Source: Desertibaculum subflavum
GTDB taxonomy: Bacteria > Pseudomonadota > Alphaproteobacteria > Ferrovibrionales > Ferrovibrionaceae
Length of the DNA: 64,000 nt
Reading direction: 5' to 3'
Assembly (NCBI GenBank): GCA_003576705.1
Contig: QOZS01000020.1
Location: 1-64,000, forward strand
Position numbers and translations under genes: made by a program. Below, one piece after another: positions 20,396 to 28,164 of the stretch (positions are counted from its first letter, which is position 1; the number at the start of each line of letters is the position of its first letter). The notes under the pieces were generated by a model. It saw only the letters and a list, made by a program, of their open reading frames with translations, ran no database searches and was not told the DNA's origin.

Positions 20396-22147
20396 TCAGC
20401 CTTCCTCGCCCTCGTCCTTCTTCTCGGCCTCCTTGCGGGCACGGTGCAGGGCCGCGCCGAGGATGTCGCCGAGCGAGGCGCCGCTGTCGGTCGAGCCGTA
20501 CTGGGCGACCGCGTCCTTCTCCTCGGCGATCTCGCGCGCCTTGATGGAGAGCGAGATCTTGCGGGTCTTCGGATCGATCGCCGTGATCTTGGCGTCGATC
20601 TTCTCGCCCACCGCGAAGCGCTCCGGCCGCTGCTCCGCGCGGTCGCGCGACAGCTCGACCTTGCGGATGAAGCCGGTCAGGTCGTCGCCGATCTTCACCT
20701 CGAGGCCGGCATCCTGCACCGCGGTGATGGTGCAGGTGACCACGTCGTTGCGCTTCACGGCATCGGAGCCGGCCAGCGGATCCTTCTCCAGCTGCTTCAC
20801 GCCGAGCGAGATGCGCTCCTTCTCGACATCGACGTCCAGCACCTGGGCGCGCACCATGTCGCCCTTCTTGAACTTCTGGATGGCCACCTCGCCCTGCTCC
20901 GTCCAGGACAGATCGGAGAGGTGCACCATGCCGTCGACGTTGTTGTCGAGGCCGAGGAAGAGGCCGAACTCGGTGATGTTCTTGACCTCGCCTTCCAGGG
21001 TGCTGCCGACCGGATGCGCCTCGGCGAAGCTCTCCCAGGGATTGGCCAGGCACTGCTTGAGGCCGAGCGAGATGCGGCGCTTCGAGGGATCGACCTCGAG
21101 CACCATGACCTCGACCTCCTGGCTGGTCGAGACGATCTTGCCGGGATGGACGTTCTTCTTGGTCCAGGACATCTCGGAGACGTGCACCAAGCCTTCCACG
21201 CCCGGCTCCAGCTCCACGAAGGCGCCGTAGTCGGTAATGTTGGTGACGCGGCCGGTGAACTTGGCGTTGACCGGGTATTTCGCTTCGATGCCGTCCCAGG
21301 GATCGGCCTCGAGCTGCTTCATGCCGAGCGAGATGCGCTGGGTTTCCGGGTTGAGCCGGATGACCTGCACCTTCACCGTCTGGCCGATGTTCAGCGCCTC
21401 GGACGGATGGTTGACGCGGCGCCAGGCGATGTCGGTCACGTGCAGCAGGCCGTCGACGCCGCCGAGATCGACGAAAGCGCCGTAATCGGTGATGTTCTTG
21501 ACCACGCCTTCCAGCACCTGGCCTTCGCGCAGGTTGGCGACCAGCTCGTTCCTGGCCTCGGCGCGGCTTTCCTCCAGCACGGCGCGGCGCGACACCACGA
21601 TGTTGCCGCGGCGGCGGTCCATCTTGAGGATCTGGAACGGCTGCGGCGTGCCCATGATCGGCGTCACGTCGCGCACCGGCCGCACATCCACCTGGCTGCC
21701 CGGCAGGAAGGCCACGGCGCCGGAAAGATCGACGGTGAAGCCACCCTTCACGCGGCCGAAGATGATGCCCTCGACGCGCTGGTTGCCCTGGAAGGCGTGT
21801 TCCAGCTTCTCCCAGGCCTCTTCGCGGCGCGCCTTGTCGCGCGACAGCACGGCCTCGCCCTGCGCGTTCTCCACGCGGTCGAGATAAACGTCGACGGTAT
21901 CGCCGACCTTCAGCTCGGCGGGACGGCCCGCCTGCGAGAATTCGCGCAAGGGCACCCGGCCCTCGGATTTCAGGCCGACATCAATGATGGCGAAATCGTT
22001 CTCGATGGAGACCACGGTCCCCTTGATCACCGAGCCTTCGAGGCCGGAGCCGGAGCCGTAGATCTCGTCGAGCAGCTCCGCGAAATTCTCGTCGGTCGGG
22101 GGCGGCGCCGCGCGTTCGGCGGCGACGGCAGTACGGGCACGAGCCAT
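20396..22147 (-). CDS. rpsA: 30S ribosomal protein S1
   Basis: The 583-residue protein holds six S1 RNA-binding repeats: the repeating elements GTVVSIENDFAIIDVGLKSEG, KGGFTVDLSGAVAFLPGSQ, ITDYGAFVDLGGVDGLLH, ITDYGAFVELEPGVEGLVH, ITEFGLFLGLDNNVDGMVH and the degenerate last repeat near TVQDAGLEVKIGDDLTGF-like sequence are all visible. S1 delivers structured mRNAs to the ribosome. The 145-nt gap to cmk contains a leader hairpin (22177-22211) that may take part in the autogenous control known for S1. Confidence 0.98.
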   Translation of the reverse strand: MARARTAVAAERAAPPPTDENFAELLDEIYGSGSGLEGSVIKGTVVSIENDFAIIDVGLKSEGRVPLREFSQAGRPAELKVGDTVDVYLDRVENAQGEAVLSRDKARREEAWEKLEHAFQGNQRVEGIIFGRVKGGFTVDLSGAVAFLPGSQVDVRPVRDVTPIMGTPQPFQILKMDRRRGNIVVSRRAVLEESRAEARNELVANLREGQVLEGVVKNITDYGAFVDLGGVDGLLHVTDIAWRRVNHPSEALNIGQTVKVQVIRLNPETQRISLGMKQLEADPWDGIEAKYPVNAKFTGRVTNITDYGAFVELEPGVEGLVHVSEMSWTKKNVHPGKIVSTSQEVEVMVLEVDPSKRRISLGLKQCLANPWESFAEAHPVGSTLEGEVKNITEFGLFLGLDNNVDGMVHLSDLSWTEQGEVAIQKFKKGDMVRAQVLDVDVEKERISLGVKQLEKDPLAGSDAVKRNDVVTCTITAVQDAGLEVKIGDDLTGFIRKVELSRDRAEQRPERFAVGEKIDAKITAIDPKTRKISLSIKAREIAEEKDAVAQYGSTDSGASLGDILGAALHRARKEAEKKDEGEEG

Positions 22148-22176
22148 GCGAAATGTCCTTTCAGTCGACCCTATCA

Positions 22177-22211
22177 GGCCTCGCCGGTTGTCTCCGGCGG
22201 GTCACGAGGCC
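22177..22211 (-). promoter_or_regulatory. inverted repeat in the rpsA leader
   Basis: GGCCTCG (22177-22183) pairs with CGAGGCC (22205-22211), and CGCCGG (22182-22187) can alternatively pair with CCGGCG (22194-22199), giving two competing stems 30 nt upstream of the rpsA start. S1 is known to repress its own mRNA in other bacteria, so a leader fold is plausible, but nothing here proves regulation. Confidence 0.35.
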
Positions 22212-22292
22212 ACGAAATCCCACGCCGGCACTCGGGCCGGCCCGCGCTGGCGGGACGTCAGTTTCGGGATGCCCCGGCGCGTCGGGGCCGTT

Positions 22293-22931
22293 TCAGCGGC
22301 CGAGCCTGCCCGCCACGAAGGCGCGGGCCGCCCGGAAAGCGGCGTCTATATCCAAGTCGCTGGTGTCGAGCAAGTGGGCATCCGCGGCCGGCTTCAGGGG
22401 CGCTATGGCCCGCTCGCTGTCGCGTTTGTCCCGGGCGACCAGGTCCGCCAGGACTTCGGCCTCGCTGATCGTCTCGCCGCGGGCCTGCAATTCGAGGTAG
22501 CGGCGACGGGCGCGCACCTCGGGCCGGGCGGTGACGAACAGCTTCGCCTCGGCCCCGGGGCAGACCACGGTGCCTGTATCGCGGCCATCCAGGACCGCGC
22601 CGGGCTCGCCGCCGGGGGGCTGGGCAGCAAACCGGCGCTGGTAATCGAGCAAGGCGGCCCGGACGCTCGGGATCGCCGCGACCTTCGACGCGGCATGGCC
22701 GGCCGCCTCCTCGCGCAGGCCGTCGGCGGCAAGGTCCGCGGGACTGAGCTTGGCTGCGGCCTGGAGGGCCCGCGCCTCGTCGGCCGGGTCGCCGCCAGCC
22801 CACATGACCTTGCAGCCAACCGCCCGATAGATCATTCCGGTGTCCAGATGCGCGAAGCCGAGATCGGCCGCCAGCCGACGCGACAGCGTGCCCTTGCCGG
22901 CCGCGACGGGGCCGTCCACGGTGACGATCAC
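22293..22931 (-). CDS. cmk: cytidylate kinase
   Basis: Phosphorylates CMP and dCMP in the cytoplasm. The 212-residue protein has the P-loop GPVAAGKGT (7-15), LDTGMIYRAVG (29-39), the LDGRDTGTVVCP substrate/LID block and RDKRDSERAIAPLKPA, all characteristic of Cmk. Its ATG overlaps the aroA TGA by four bases, so it is translationally coupled to aroA, the usual alphaproteobacterial arrangement upstream of rpsA. Confidence 0.97.
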   Translation of the reverse strand: MIVTVDGPVAAGKGTLSRRLAADLGFAHLDTGMIYRAVGCKVMWAGGDPADEARALQAAAKLSPADLAADGLREEAAGHAASKVAAIPSVRAALLDYQRRFAAQPPGGEPGAVLDGRDTGTVVCPGAEAKLFVTARPEVRARRRYLELQARGETISEAEVLADLVARDKRDSERAIAPLKPAADAHLLDTSDLDIDAAFRAARAFVAGRLGR

Positions 22932-24274
22932 GCCGCCACCTCGATCCGGGCGCCGAGCCGGTTCATCAGGCCGACGAAGCCGGGGAAGCTGGTATCGATC
23001 ATGCCGACATCGTCGACCGTGACGGCGCGTTCCGCCAGCAGGCCCAGCATCAGGAACGACATGGCGATGCGGTGATCCATGTGGGTTACCACCTTGCCGC
23101 CGCCCCTGGGCCGGCCGCCACGGCCCTGCACGGTCAAGCTGTCGGGCGTTTCCGCATAGTCGATGCCGTTGGCGGCGAGGCCAGCGGCGACGGCCGCAAT
23201 GCGATCGCTCTCCTTGACCCGCATTTCCTGGATCCCGGCCATCACCGTGCGGCCCTCGGCGCAGGCGGCGGCGACGGCGAGCACCGGATATTCGTCGATC
23301 ATCGATGGCGCCCGCTCCGCCGGCACCTCGACGCCCTTGAGGCGGGCACCGCGGATGACGATATCGGCCACCGGCTCGCCCCCCTCGATCCGCCGGTTGT
23401 CGAAGCGAAGGTCGGCGCCCATCTCGCGTAGCGTCTGATAGAGGCCGGCCCGCAGCGGATTGATGCCGACGCCCTGTAGCGTCAAATCAGAGCCCGGCAG
23501 CGCGGCGGCGGCCACGGCCAGGAATGCGGCCGAAGAGGGATCGGTCGGCACGACCACGTCCCGTCCCGCGAGCTCCGCCTCGCCGGTGACGCTCACGATG
23601 CGGCCGCCTTTCCCGTCGGGCGCGACCGTCACGGTGGCGCCGAAATGGCGCAGCAGGTTTTCCGTGTGGTCGCGGGTGGCCTCCGGCTCGATCACCGTGG
23701 TGCGTCCCGGCGCCACGAGGCCGGCCAGGAGGATCGCCGACTTCACCTGGGCCGAAGCAACCGGCAGGCGGTACTCGATCGGCAGCGGATTGGCAGCGCC
23801 GATCACCGCCATCGGCAGCCGGTCGCCCGCCCGGGTGATGAAACGCGCGCCCATCTGTTCCAGCGGGACCTTCACCCGGCCCATCGGGCGCCGCCGCAGC
23901 GACGCATCGCCGGTCACGAAAGTGGTGATGGGATGGGTCGCCAGCACCCCGGCAATGAGCCGCGCGCCAGTGCCCGAATTGCCGAGGTCGAGGATATCGG
24001 CCGGCTCGCCGAGCCCGCCCACGCCGCGTCCACGGATCGTCCAGTCGCCGTCGGCGCCGCGCTCGACCTCCGCCCCGAGCGCCCGCATGGCGGCGCCGGT
24101 GCGCAGCACGTCCTCGCCTTCCAGCAGGCCGGTCACCCGGGTTGTACCGGTGGCCAGCGCGCCGAAGATCAGGGCACGATGCGAAATCGACTTGTCGCCC
24201 GGCACCCGGGCGCTGCCCGACAAGGCCTCGACGGGGTGAGAAACATGCGGCCGCGCGGCCGCCTGACCGGTCAT
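22928..24274 (-). CDS. aroA: 3-phosphoshikimate 1-carboxyvinyltransferase (EPSP synthase, class II-like)
   Basis: Penultimate step of chorismate synthesis: joins PEP to shikimate-3-phosphate. The 448 residues carry VPGDKSISHRALI (24-36), DASLRRRPMGRVKVPL, the RDHTENLLRHFGA block and RVKESDRIAAVAAGL. Overall it follows the class II (Agrobacterium CP4-type) pattern rather than the E. coli type. At the position where CP4 has Ala in NAATG, this protein has Gly101 (LGNSGTG), the residue of ordinary glyphosate-sensitive enzymes. It heads the aroA-cmk-rpsA-sppA-ihfB-lapA block and diverges from TIGR02300 across 143 nt. Confidence 0.97.
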   Translation of the reverse strand: MTGQAAARPHVSHPVEALSGSARVPGDKSISHRALIFGALATGTTRVTGLLEGEDVLRTGAAMRALGAEVERGADGDWTIRGRGVGGLGEPADILDLGNSGTGARLIAGVLATHPITTFVTGDASLRRRPMGRVKVPLEQMGARFITRAGDRLPMAVIGAANPLPIEYRLPVASAQVKSAILLAGLVAPGRTTVIEPEATRDHTENLLRHFGATVTVAPDGKGGRIVSVTGEAELAGRDVVVPTDPSSAAFLAVAAAALPGSDLTLQGVGINPLRAGLYQTLREMGADLRFDNRRIEGGEPVADIVIRGARLKGVEVPAERAPSMIDEYPVLAVAAACAEGRTVMAGIQEMRVKESDRIAAVAAGLAANGIDYAETPDSLTVQGRGGRPRGGGKVVTHMDHRIAMSFLMLGLLAERAVTVDDVGMIDTSFPGFVGLMNRLGARIEVAA

Positions 24275-24369
24275 TCGTTAAAGCGCCTTTTGCAGGGATC
24301 GGCCCCAGCCGAATTTCAAGGGTTGACAGCGGGCCGGTTCTTACCACAAAACCCCCCGCCTTCGCATAG

Positions 24370-24388
24370 GGACCGCCAAGGGCGGTCC
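24370..24388. promoter_or_regulatory. perfect 8-bp inverted repeat in the aroA / TIGR02300 divergent gap
   Basis: GGACCGCC (24370-24377) and GGCGGTCC (24381-24388) are exact inverted copies separated by AAG, 29 nt before the TIGR02300 start. A TTGACA at 24323-24328 lies further upstream and could be a -35 element for the plus strand. The repeat could be an operator or a leader hairpin; no assignment is possible. Confidence 0.4.
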
Positions 24389-24417
24389 GAGGCCGAACAC
24401 CGCAAGCCGAGGTCAGG

Positions 24418-24741
24418 ATGGCGAAACCGGAATGGGGCACCAAGCGGCGCTGCGTGAGCTGTGCGGCGGCGTTCTACGACTTCCGCAAGGACCCGATCAT
24501 CTGTCCGCGCTGCAACACCGTGCACCAGCCCGAGCAGATCCTGAAGCCGCGCCGCACCCGGCCCGATGACAAGGCCGTGGTGGTGCCGAAACCCGCGCCG
24601 GAGCCGGTGGACGTGGATGCGGTCGAGGAGACCGAAGAAGACGCCTTCATCGAAGATGCCTCGGAGCTGGGCGAGGACGAGGAGGATGTCGTCGAGGTCG
24701 TCGAATCGGCCGACGAAGGGGAGGATACGGTCGATCGCTGA
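24418..24741 (+). CDS. TIGR02300 family protein (FYDLN-type zinc-ribbon protein)
   Basis: A 107-residue protein with an N-terminal zinc ribbon: KRRCVSCAAAFYDFRKDPIICPRCNT contains C12, C15, C29 and C32 in two CxxC pairs, then a basic patch, then a strongly acidic C-terminal tail (EETEEDAFIEDASELGEDEED). This is the TIGR02300 family, nearly always found beside tRNA-Ala in alphaproteobacteria. The acidic tail and ribbon suggest contact with nucleic-acid machinery, but no function has been established to my knowledge. Confidence 0.9.
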   Translation: MAKPEWGTKRRCVSCAAAFYDFRKDPIICPRCNTVHQPEQILKPRRTRPDDKAVVVPKPAPEPVDVDAVEETEEDAFIEDASELGEDEEDVVEVVESADEGEDTVDR

Positions 24742-24831
24742 TCCGACCTGCCGCCCCTTGCGCGGCGGCGGCGGCGGACATAGAAGGAGGCCCGCGCGGC
24801 GGCGCGGCAGATTTCCCGAGGAGATATTCCA

Positions 24832-24907
<76 letters not shown>

Positions 24908-24915
24908 AATCCCTG

Positions 24916-24943
24916 AGGGCCCGGCCGGCGACGGTCGGGCCCT
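24916..24943 (+). terminator. hairpin terminator after tRNA-Ala
   Basis: AGGGCCCGGCC (24916-24926) pairs with GGTCGGGCCCT (24933-24943) through 11 base pairs including one G-U, with a 6-nt loop, followed by GATCGTTT. The T run is short, but strength of the stem and position directly after the tRNA support termination. Confidence 0.65.
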
Positions 24944-24949
24944 GATCGT

Positions 24950-26092
24950 TTAGGACTGCCGCCCTCGCTCGACAGACGGGGCCTGCAAAGGATCCAGGTC
25001 GGCGGCCAAGCGCCGATGAAGTTCCAAGGTTGTCATCGGCTCGGCGCCGACCTGCACCAGCATGTACTCCAGAAGCCGCTCGATCGTCGCCAGAAACTGA
25101 TCCCGGTCGGCGTCGGAGCGCACATAGGGCGTATGCCCCGGCGAGAGCGACGGCGAGTGAAAGGAGAACACCAGAACGCGGTGGCCGTCTTCCAGCATGG
25201 CGTCGACCAGGCGGCGCTGGTCGTCGAAATTGTTGCCTTCCGGCGACAGGGTGACGCGCTCGAGCAGGCCCAGACGCGCGAAGAAGGCCCCGACATGCAG
25301 TGTGCGACCGGTGCTGGCGGCGACCCGCGGATACAGCGCGGCGCCGATATTCCGCAGGCGACCGACGAAGGCCCGCGTCGACGGCAGCTCGAGAACCTCG
25401 CCGGCGCCGAGCCAGAACGGGTGACGGTCAAACTCACTGTAATCCGGTCCGCCTTCATCCACATACGAGGTGAAAGGCATCACGCTGGTATCGACCAGAT
25501 AGCCCAGGGACTTGATGATGCCGATCGTCGACGGGCCGAGGCCGTAGCGGCCGGCCTTGAAGACGCGGGGCCGCATGCCGCAGCGCCGCTCGATCAGATC
25601 GGTCAGGGCTTCGATCTTGCGGCGCTCGACATCGAAGGCGAGGTTGCCGGGGTAGGAGTTCCGCACCGAGGCGACCTCGTCATGCGGCGGGTTGACCCAG
25701 GGATGCAGCTGGGCGCCGAGCTCGCAACGCCCCTCGGCCGAGGTGCGCGACAGGAACTCCGCGCCGAAGTCGCTGGCGACGACCGGGTAGTCGGCAAGGT
25801 AGGTCGGCCGAACGCCGAAGGCGTCGAACCGGGCTTGCGCCACGGGAAGCGCGTGCAGGTGCGTCAGGGCGACATTCTCGCGCGAGAACGGGCCTTTCCA
25901 GTCGAACTCCTCCTCCAGATCGACCAGCGAGATCAGCACCGGGCGGCGCAGCGTGCGTTCCTGAACCGCTCGGAACCCGGTCAGGTCCGGCCCCGTCGTC
26001 GCCACTGCGCTCGCCAACATCTGCAACGAATCTGCCTCCCGCGTCGTCCCGGCCTTTTCGGCCGTTTCTGCCTCACCAAGAGGGTACGCCAT
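24950..26092 (-). CDS. WalW-like polysaccharide deacetylase family protein
   Basis: A 380-residue NodB-fold protein of the WalW group: LISLVDLEEEFDWKGPF supplies the first acidic motif, ELGAQLHPWVNPPHD the His-containing metal motif, FKAGRYGLGPSTIGIIKSLGY a later barrel strand, and VLVFSFHSPSLSPGHTPYVR the C-terminal His block. Related proteins lie in surface-polysaccharide gene clusters. There is no signal peptide, so action on a cytoplasmic intermediate is likely. It diverges from a glycosyltransferase gene across a 77-nt gap, which supports a joint role in glycan synthesis. Confidence 0.82.
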   Translation of the reverse strand: MAYPLGEAETAEKAGTTREADSLQMLASAVATTGPDLTGFRAVQERTLRRPVLISLVDLEEEFDWKGPFSRENVALTHLHALPVAQARFDAFGVRPTYLADYPVVASDFGAEFLSRTSAEGRCELGAQLHPWVNPPHDEVASVRNSYPGNLAFDVERRKIEALTDLIERRCGMRPRVFKAGRYGLGPSTIGIIKSLGYLVDTSVMPFTSYVDEGGPDYSEFDRHPFWLGAGEVLELPSTRAFVGRLRNIGAALYPRVAASTGRTLHVGAFFARLGLLERVTLSPEGNNFDDQRRLVDAMLEDGHRVLVFSFHSPSLSPGHTPYVRSDADRDQFLATIERLLEYMLVQVGAEPMTTLELHRRLAADLDPLQAPSVERGRQS

Positions 26093-26102
26093 CGCTACCG
26101 CG

Positions 26103-26131
26103 TTTACAGGCGACCGGGGCCATTATATGCA
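26103..26131 (+). promoter_or_regulatory. candidate promoter for the glycosyltransferase gene
   Basis: TTTACA (26103-26108) and TATGCA (26126-26131) are spaced 17 nt and lie upstream of the gene at 26170. The same AT-rich spot reads TATAAT on the opposite strand, so divergent promoters for the WalW-like gene and the glycosyltransferase may overlap here. By eye only. Confidence 0.35.
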
Positions 26132-26169
26132 TTCGCGGCGCTGAACAAATTCTTGCTCGGGATTGGGCC

Positions 26170-27111
26170 TTGGCCATCGATCAGAAAGAAGTCGATCGGA
26201 CTCCGCTCGTCTCCGTCGTGATTCCTTCGTTCAACGCCGCTTCCACCTTGGCGCGCGCCATATGTTCCGTGCGCGACCAGACCTATCGGCCGATCGAAAT
26301 TGTGGTGATCGACGACGGCAGCTCGGACGATACGCCGAACCTGCTGGAACGCCTGGCAGGCGCTGACCTCAACGTTCTGCGGAACCCCAGGCCAAGCGGG
26401 GCCTCCAACGCCCGCAATCAGGGAATCCAGCATGCCACCGGCGAGCTGGTCGCCTTCCTCGATGCCGACGACGAATGGTTTCCGAACAAGCTTGCCCTGC
26501 AAGTGCCCGCGCTGCTCGCAAATCCGAGAGCAACCTTTTCCGCCTGCGGCGGCAGCGTGATCGATCTCGATGGGCGCTATGCGCCCGACCAGTACCCCGG
26601 TGTACGCAAGGTCGGCGGGCCCGACGCCTGGCGGGCGATTCTGCGGGCGAACTTCATTGCGACGCCGAGCGTGCTGGCATGGCGCAAGGCGCTGATCGAC
26701 GCCGGGCTGTTCGATGTCGCCCTCAGAGTAGCAGAAGACCAGGATATGTGGATCCGTCTCGCCGTCGCGGGCGACCTCGTCTATCTCGACCGGCCGCTGA
26801 TCGTCATCCACGAACAGCCATCGAGCCTGACCGGGGGACAGCCCAGGATCAAGCTGCAGCAGACCTACACGTTGCCGATGCTGCATCGGCACCTGGCGCG
26901 GCTGAGCGACCGGCTTGCCCCGGCCGAGCGCCGGCGAATCCTTGCCGAGCGCTATGCGCGGATCGGCCGGGGTGCCTATGTGGAGACGCCTCGCCCCGCC
27001 TTGCGATTTCTCGTTCTCGGCAGTTTCTATGGCTACCAGCCTCTGCAGAACCTGATCTTCTCACTCACCTCTTCTGCCTTCGGCCGGTGGCTGCGCGGGT
27101 TTCTGCCCTGA
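26170..27111 (+). CDS. family 2 glycosyltransferase
   Basis: A 313-residue GT-A fold enzyme: VSVVIPSFNAASTLARAICS at the N-terminus, IDDGSSDDT for nucleotide-sugar binding, SGASNARNQG, and the metal-binding LDADDEW, then VAEDQDMWIRLA with the probable catalytic Asp. It starts with TTG at 26170, as no in-frame ATG lies at the beginning. The C-terminus has a hydrophobic stretch (LIFSLTSSAFGRWLRGFLP) that could associate with the membrane. It is divergent from the WalW-like gene; acceptor sugar unknown. Confidence 0.88.
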   Translation: MAIDQKEVDRTPLVSVVIPSFNAASTLARAICSVRDQTYRPIEIVVIDDGSSDDTPNLLERLAGADLNVLRNPRPSGASNARNQGIQHATGELVAFLDADDEWFPNKLALQVPALLANPRATFSACGGSVIDLDGRYAPDQYPGVRKVGGPDAWRAILRANFIATPSVLAWRKALIDAGLFDVALRVAEDQDMWIRLAVAGDLVYLDRPLIVIHEQPSSLTGGQPRIKLQQTYTLPMLHRHLARLSDRLAPAERRRILAERYARIGRGAYVETPRPALRFLVLGSFYGYQPLQNLIFSLTSSAFGRWLRGFLP

Positions 27112-27200
27112 AGCCCCGCCCTCTCCCGCTTACCTGATCCTTCCCAGGCGCGCCGCCGCTCCCGGCGACCGCACTGCCGCCGATTTGATCGGAAGCCGCG

Positions 27201-27276
27201 GCCGCCTGTCCGAAAGGTGAGAGGGCTGGTCGTGATCCTGCCTGGCCGGCTCGCCGTAGCGAGGAAGACAGGCGGT
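27201..27276 (+). other. candidate structured RNA leader upstream of the PEP-CTERM gene
   Basis: Within the 221-nt gap, CCGCCTGTC (27202-27210) pairs perfectly with GACAGGCGG (27267-27275), extended by a G-U pair. Inside, CTCGC (27250-27254) and GCGAG (27259-27263) form a second hairpin with a CGTA loop, and GGCTGG/CCTGGCC can form a third with wobbles, giving a possible three-way junction. It does not match any riboswitch consensus I know. A chance origin in GC-rich DNA is quite possible. Confidence 0.3.
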
Positions 27277-27332
27277 GAGGGACCCTGCGAAGGCCGTTTG
27301 TCCGCGTGCTCATCTCAAGCGAGGACACATCC

Positions 27333-28139
27333 GTGCTTTCATCACCTCATCGCGGCCTGCTCGCCGCTGCGGCAGCCTTCATTGCGACCTCGTTCGCCTG
27401 GCCTGCCGCCGCCACGATCTTCACCGTCCTGCCCGGCGGCTTCGAAAGCCAGGCCGGCGGGTTCCAGGGCCCTGCCCCGCTCCGCTTTCCGGGCGGCGGC
27501 GGCAGCCGCTCGCAGCTCGTCTACGACTCGTCGCTGTTCGGCGAATTCGATGGCCCGCGCTCGATCACCGGTTTCGATCTGCGGACCTTCCCCGGCATCG
27601 CGCCGAGTGCCTTCTTCGGCAATACGGTGACCGCGTCGAACGTCGTCATCCGGCTCTCGACCACCGCGCGCGGCGGTGAGGGCAACCCGCTCAGCACCAC
27701 TTTCGCCGACAATGTCGGCGCCGACGAGGCTGTGGCTTTCGCCGGCCGCCTGACGCTGACCACCGCGGCGAACAGCAATCTGCCGGTCAGCCCGTTCGAC
27801 TACTCGATCGAGTTCGCGACGCCGTTCACCTTCGATCCCGATCTCGGTAACCTGCTGATCGACGTCCTGGTGCCATCCGACGCGACCGTCACTCCGAATG
27901 TCGGCTTCGGCTTCCTGACATTCGACACGGTGAACGCGCTGAACGACGGCGTGTTCAGTGTCATCAACCTGAATTCCGGCAGCGCCGCAACCGGCACGGA
28001 GAGCACGACCGGTCCGATCCTCCGCCTGCGCAGCGAGGCTCTGCCCGGAACCGTCGCGGTGCCGGAACCAACGCTTCTCGCCCTGTTCGCCGTCGGTGTG
28101 GCCGGTCTCGGCCTGTGCCGGCGGCGGCGCATGGCATAG
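27333..28139 (+). CDS. PEP-CTERM sorting domain-containing secreted protein
   Basis: A 268-residue exported protein: signal peptide (about residues 1-28, ending WPAAA), a Gly/Thr/Asn-rich beta-type body, and the C-terminal tripartite sorting signal AVPEP, a hydrophobic helix (TLLALFAVGVAGLGL) and the basic end CRRRRMA. Such signals are processed by exosortase and link the protein to exopolysaccharide production; no exosortase gene is in the window. GTG at 27333 is chosen because GAGGA (27321-27325) lies 7 nt before it; an in-frame GTG at 27306 would add nine residues ahead of the signal peptide. Body function unknown. Confidence 0.85.
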   Translation: MLSSPHRGLLAAAAAFIATSFAWPAAATIFTVLPGGFESQAGGFQGPAPLRFPGGGGSRSQLVYDSSLFGEFDGPRSITGFDLRTFPGIAPSAFFGNTVTASNVVIRLSTTARGGEGNPLSTTFADNVGADEAVAFAGRLTLTTAANSNLPVSPFDYSIEFATPFTFDPDLGNLLIDVLVPSDATVTPNVGFGFLTFDTVNALNDGVFSVINLNSGSAATGTESTTGPILRLRSEALPGTVAVPEPTLLALFAVGVAGLGLCRRRRMA

Positions 28140-28164
28140 CTTCTATGGCAGCGGGGTCTGCCTC

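Noticed and set aside
22271..22288. GCCCCG/CGGGGC hairpin after cmk as a rho-independent terminator
   Set aside because: There is no T run after it on the minus strand and it overlaps other GC-rich pairings near the stop codon; in this GC-rich DNA a 6-bp stem is weak evidence.
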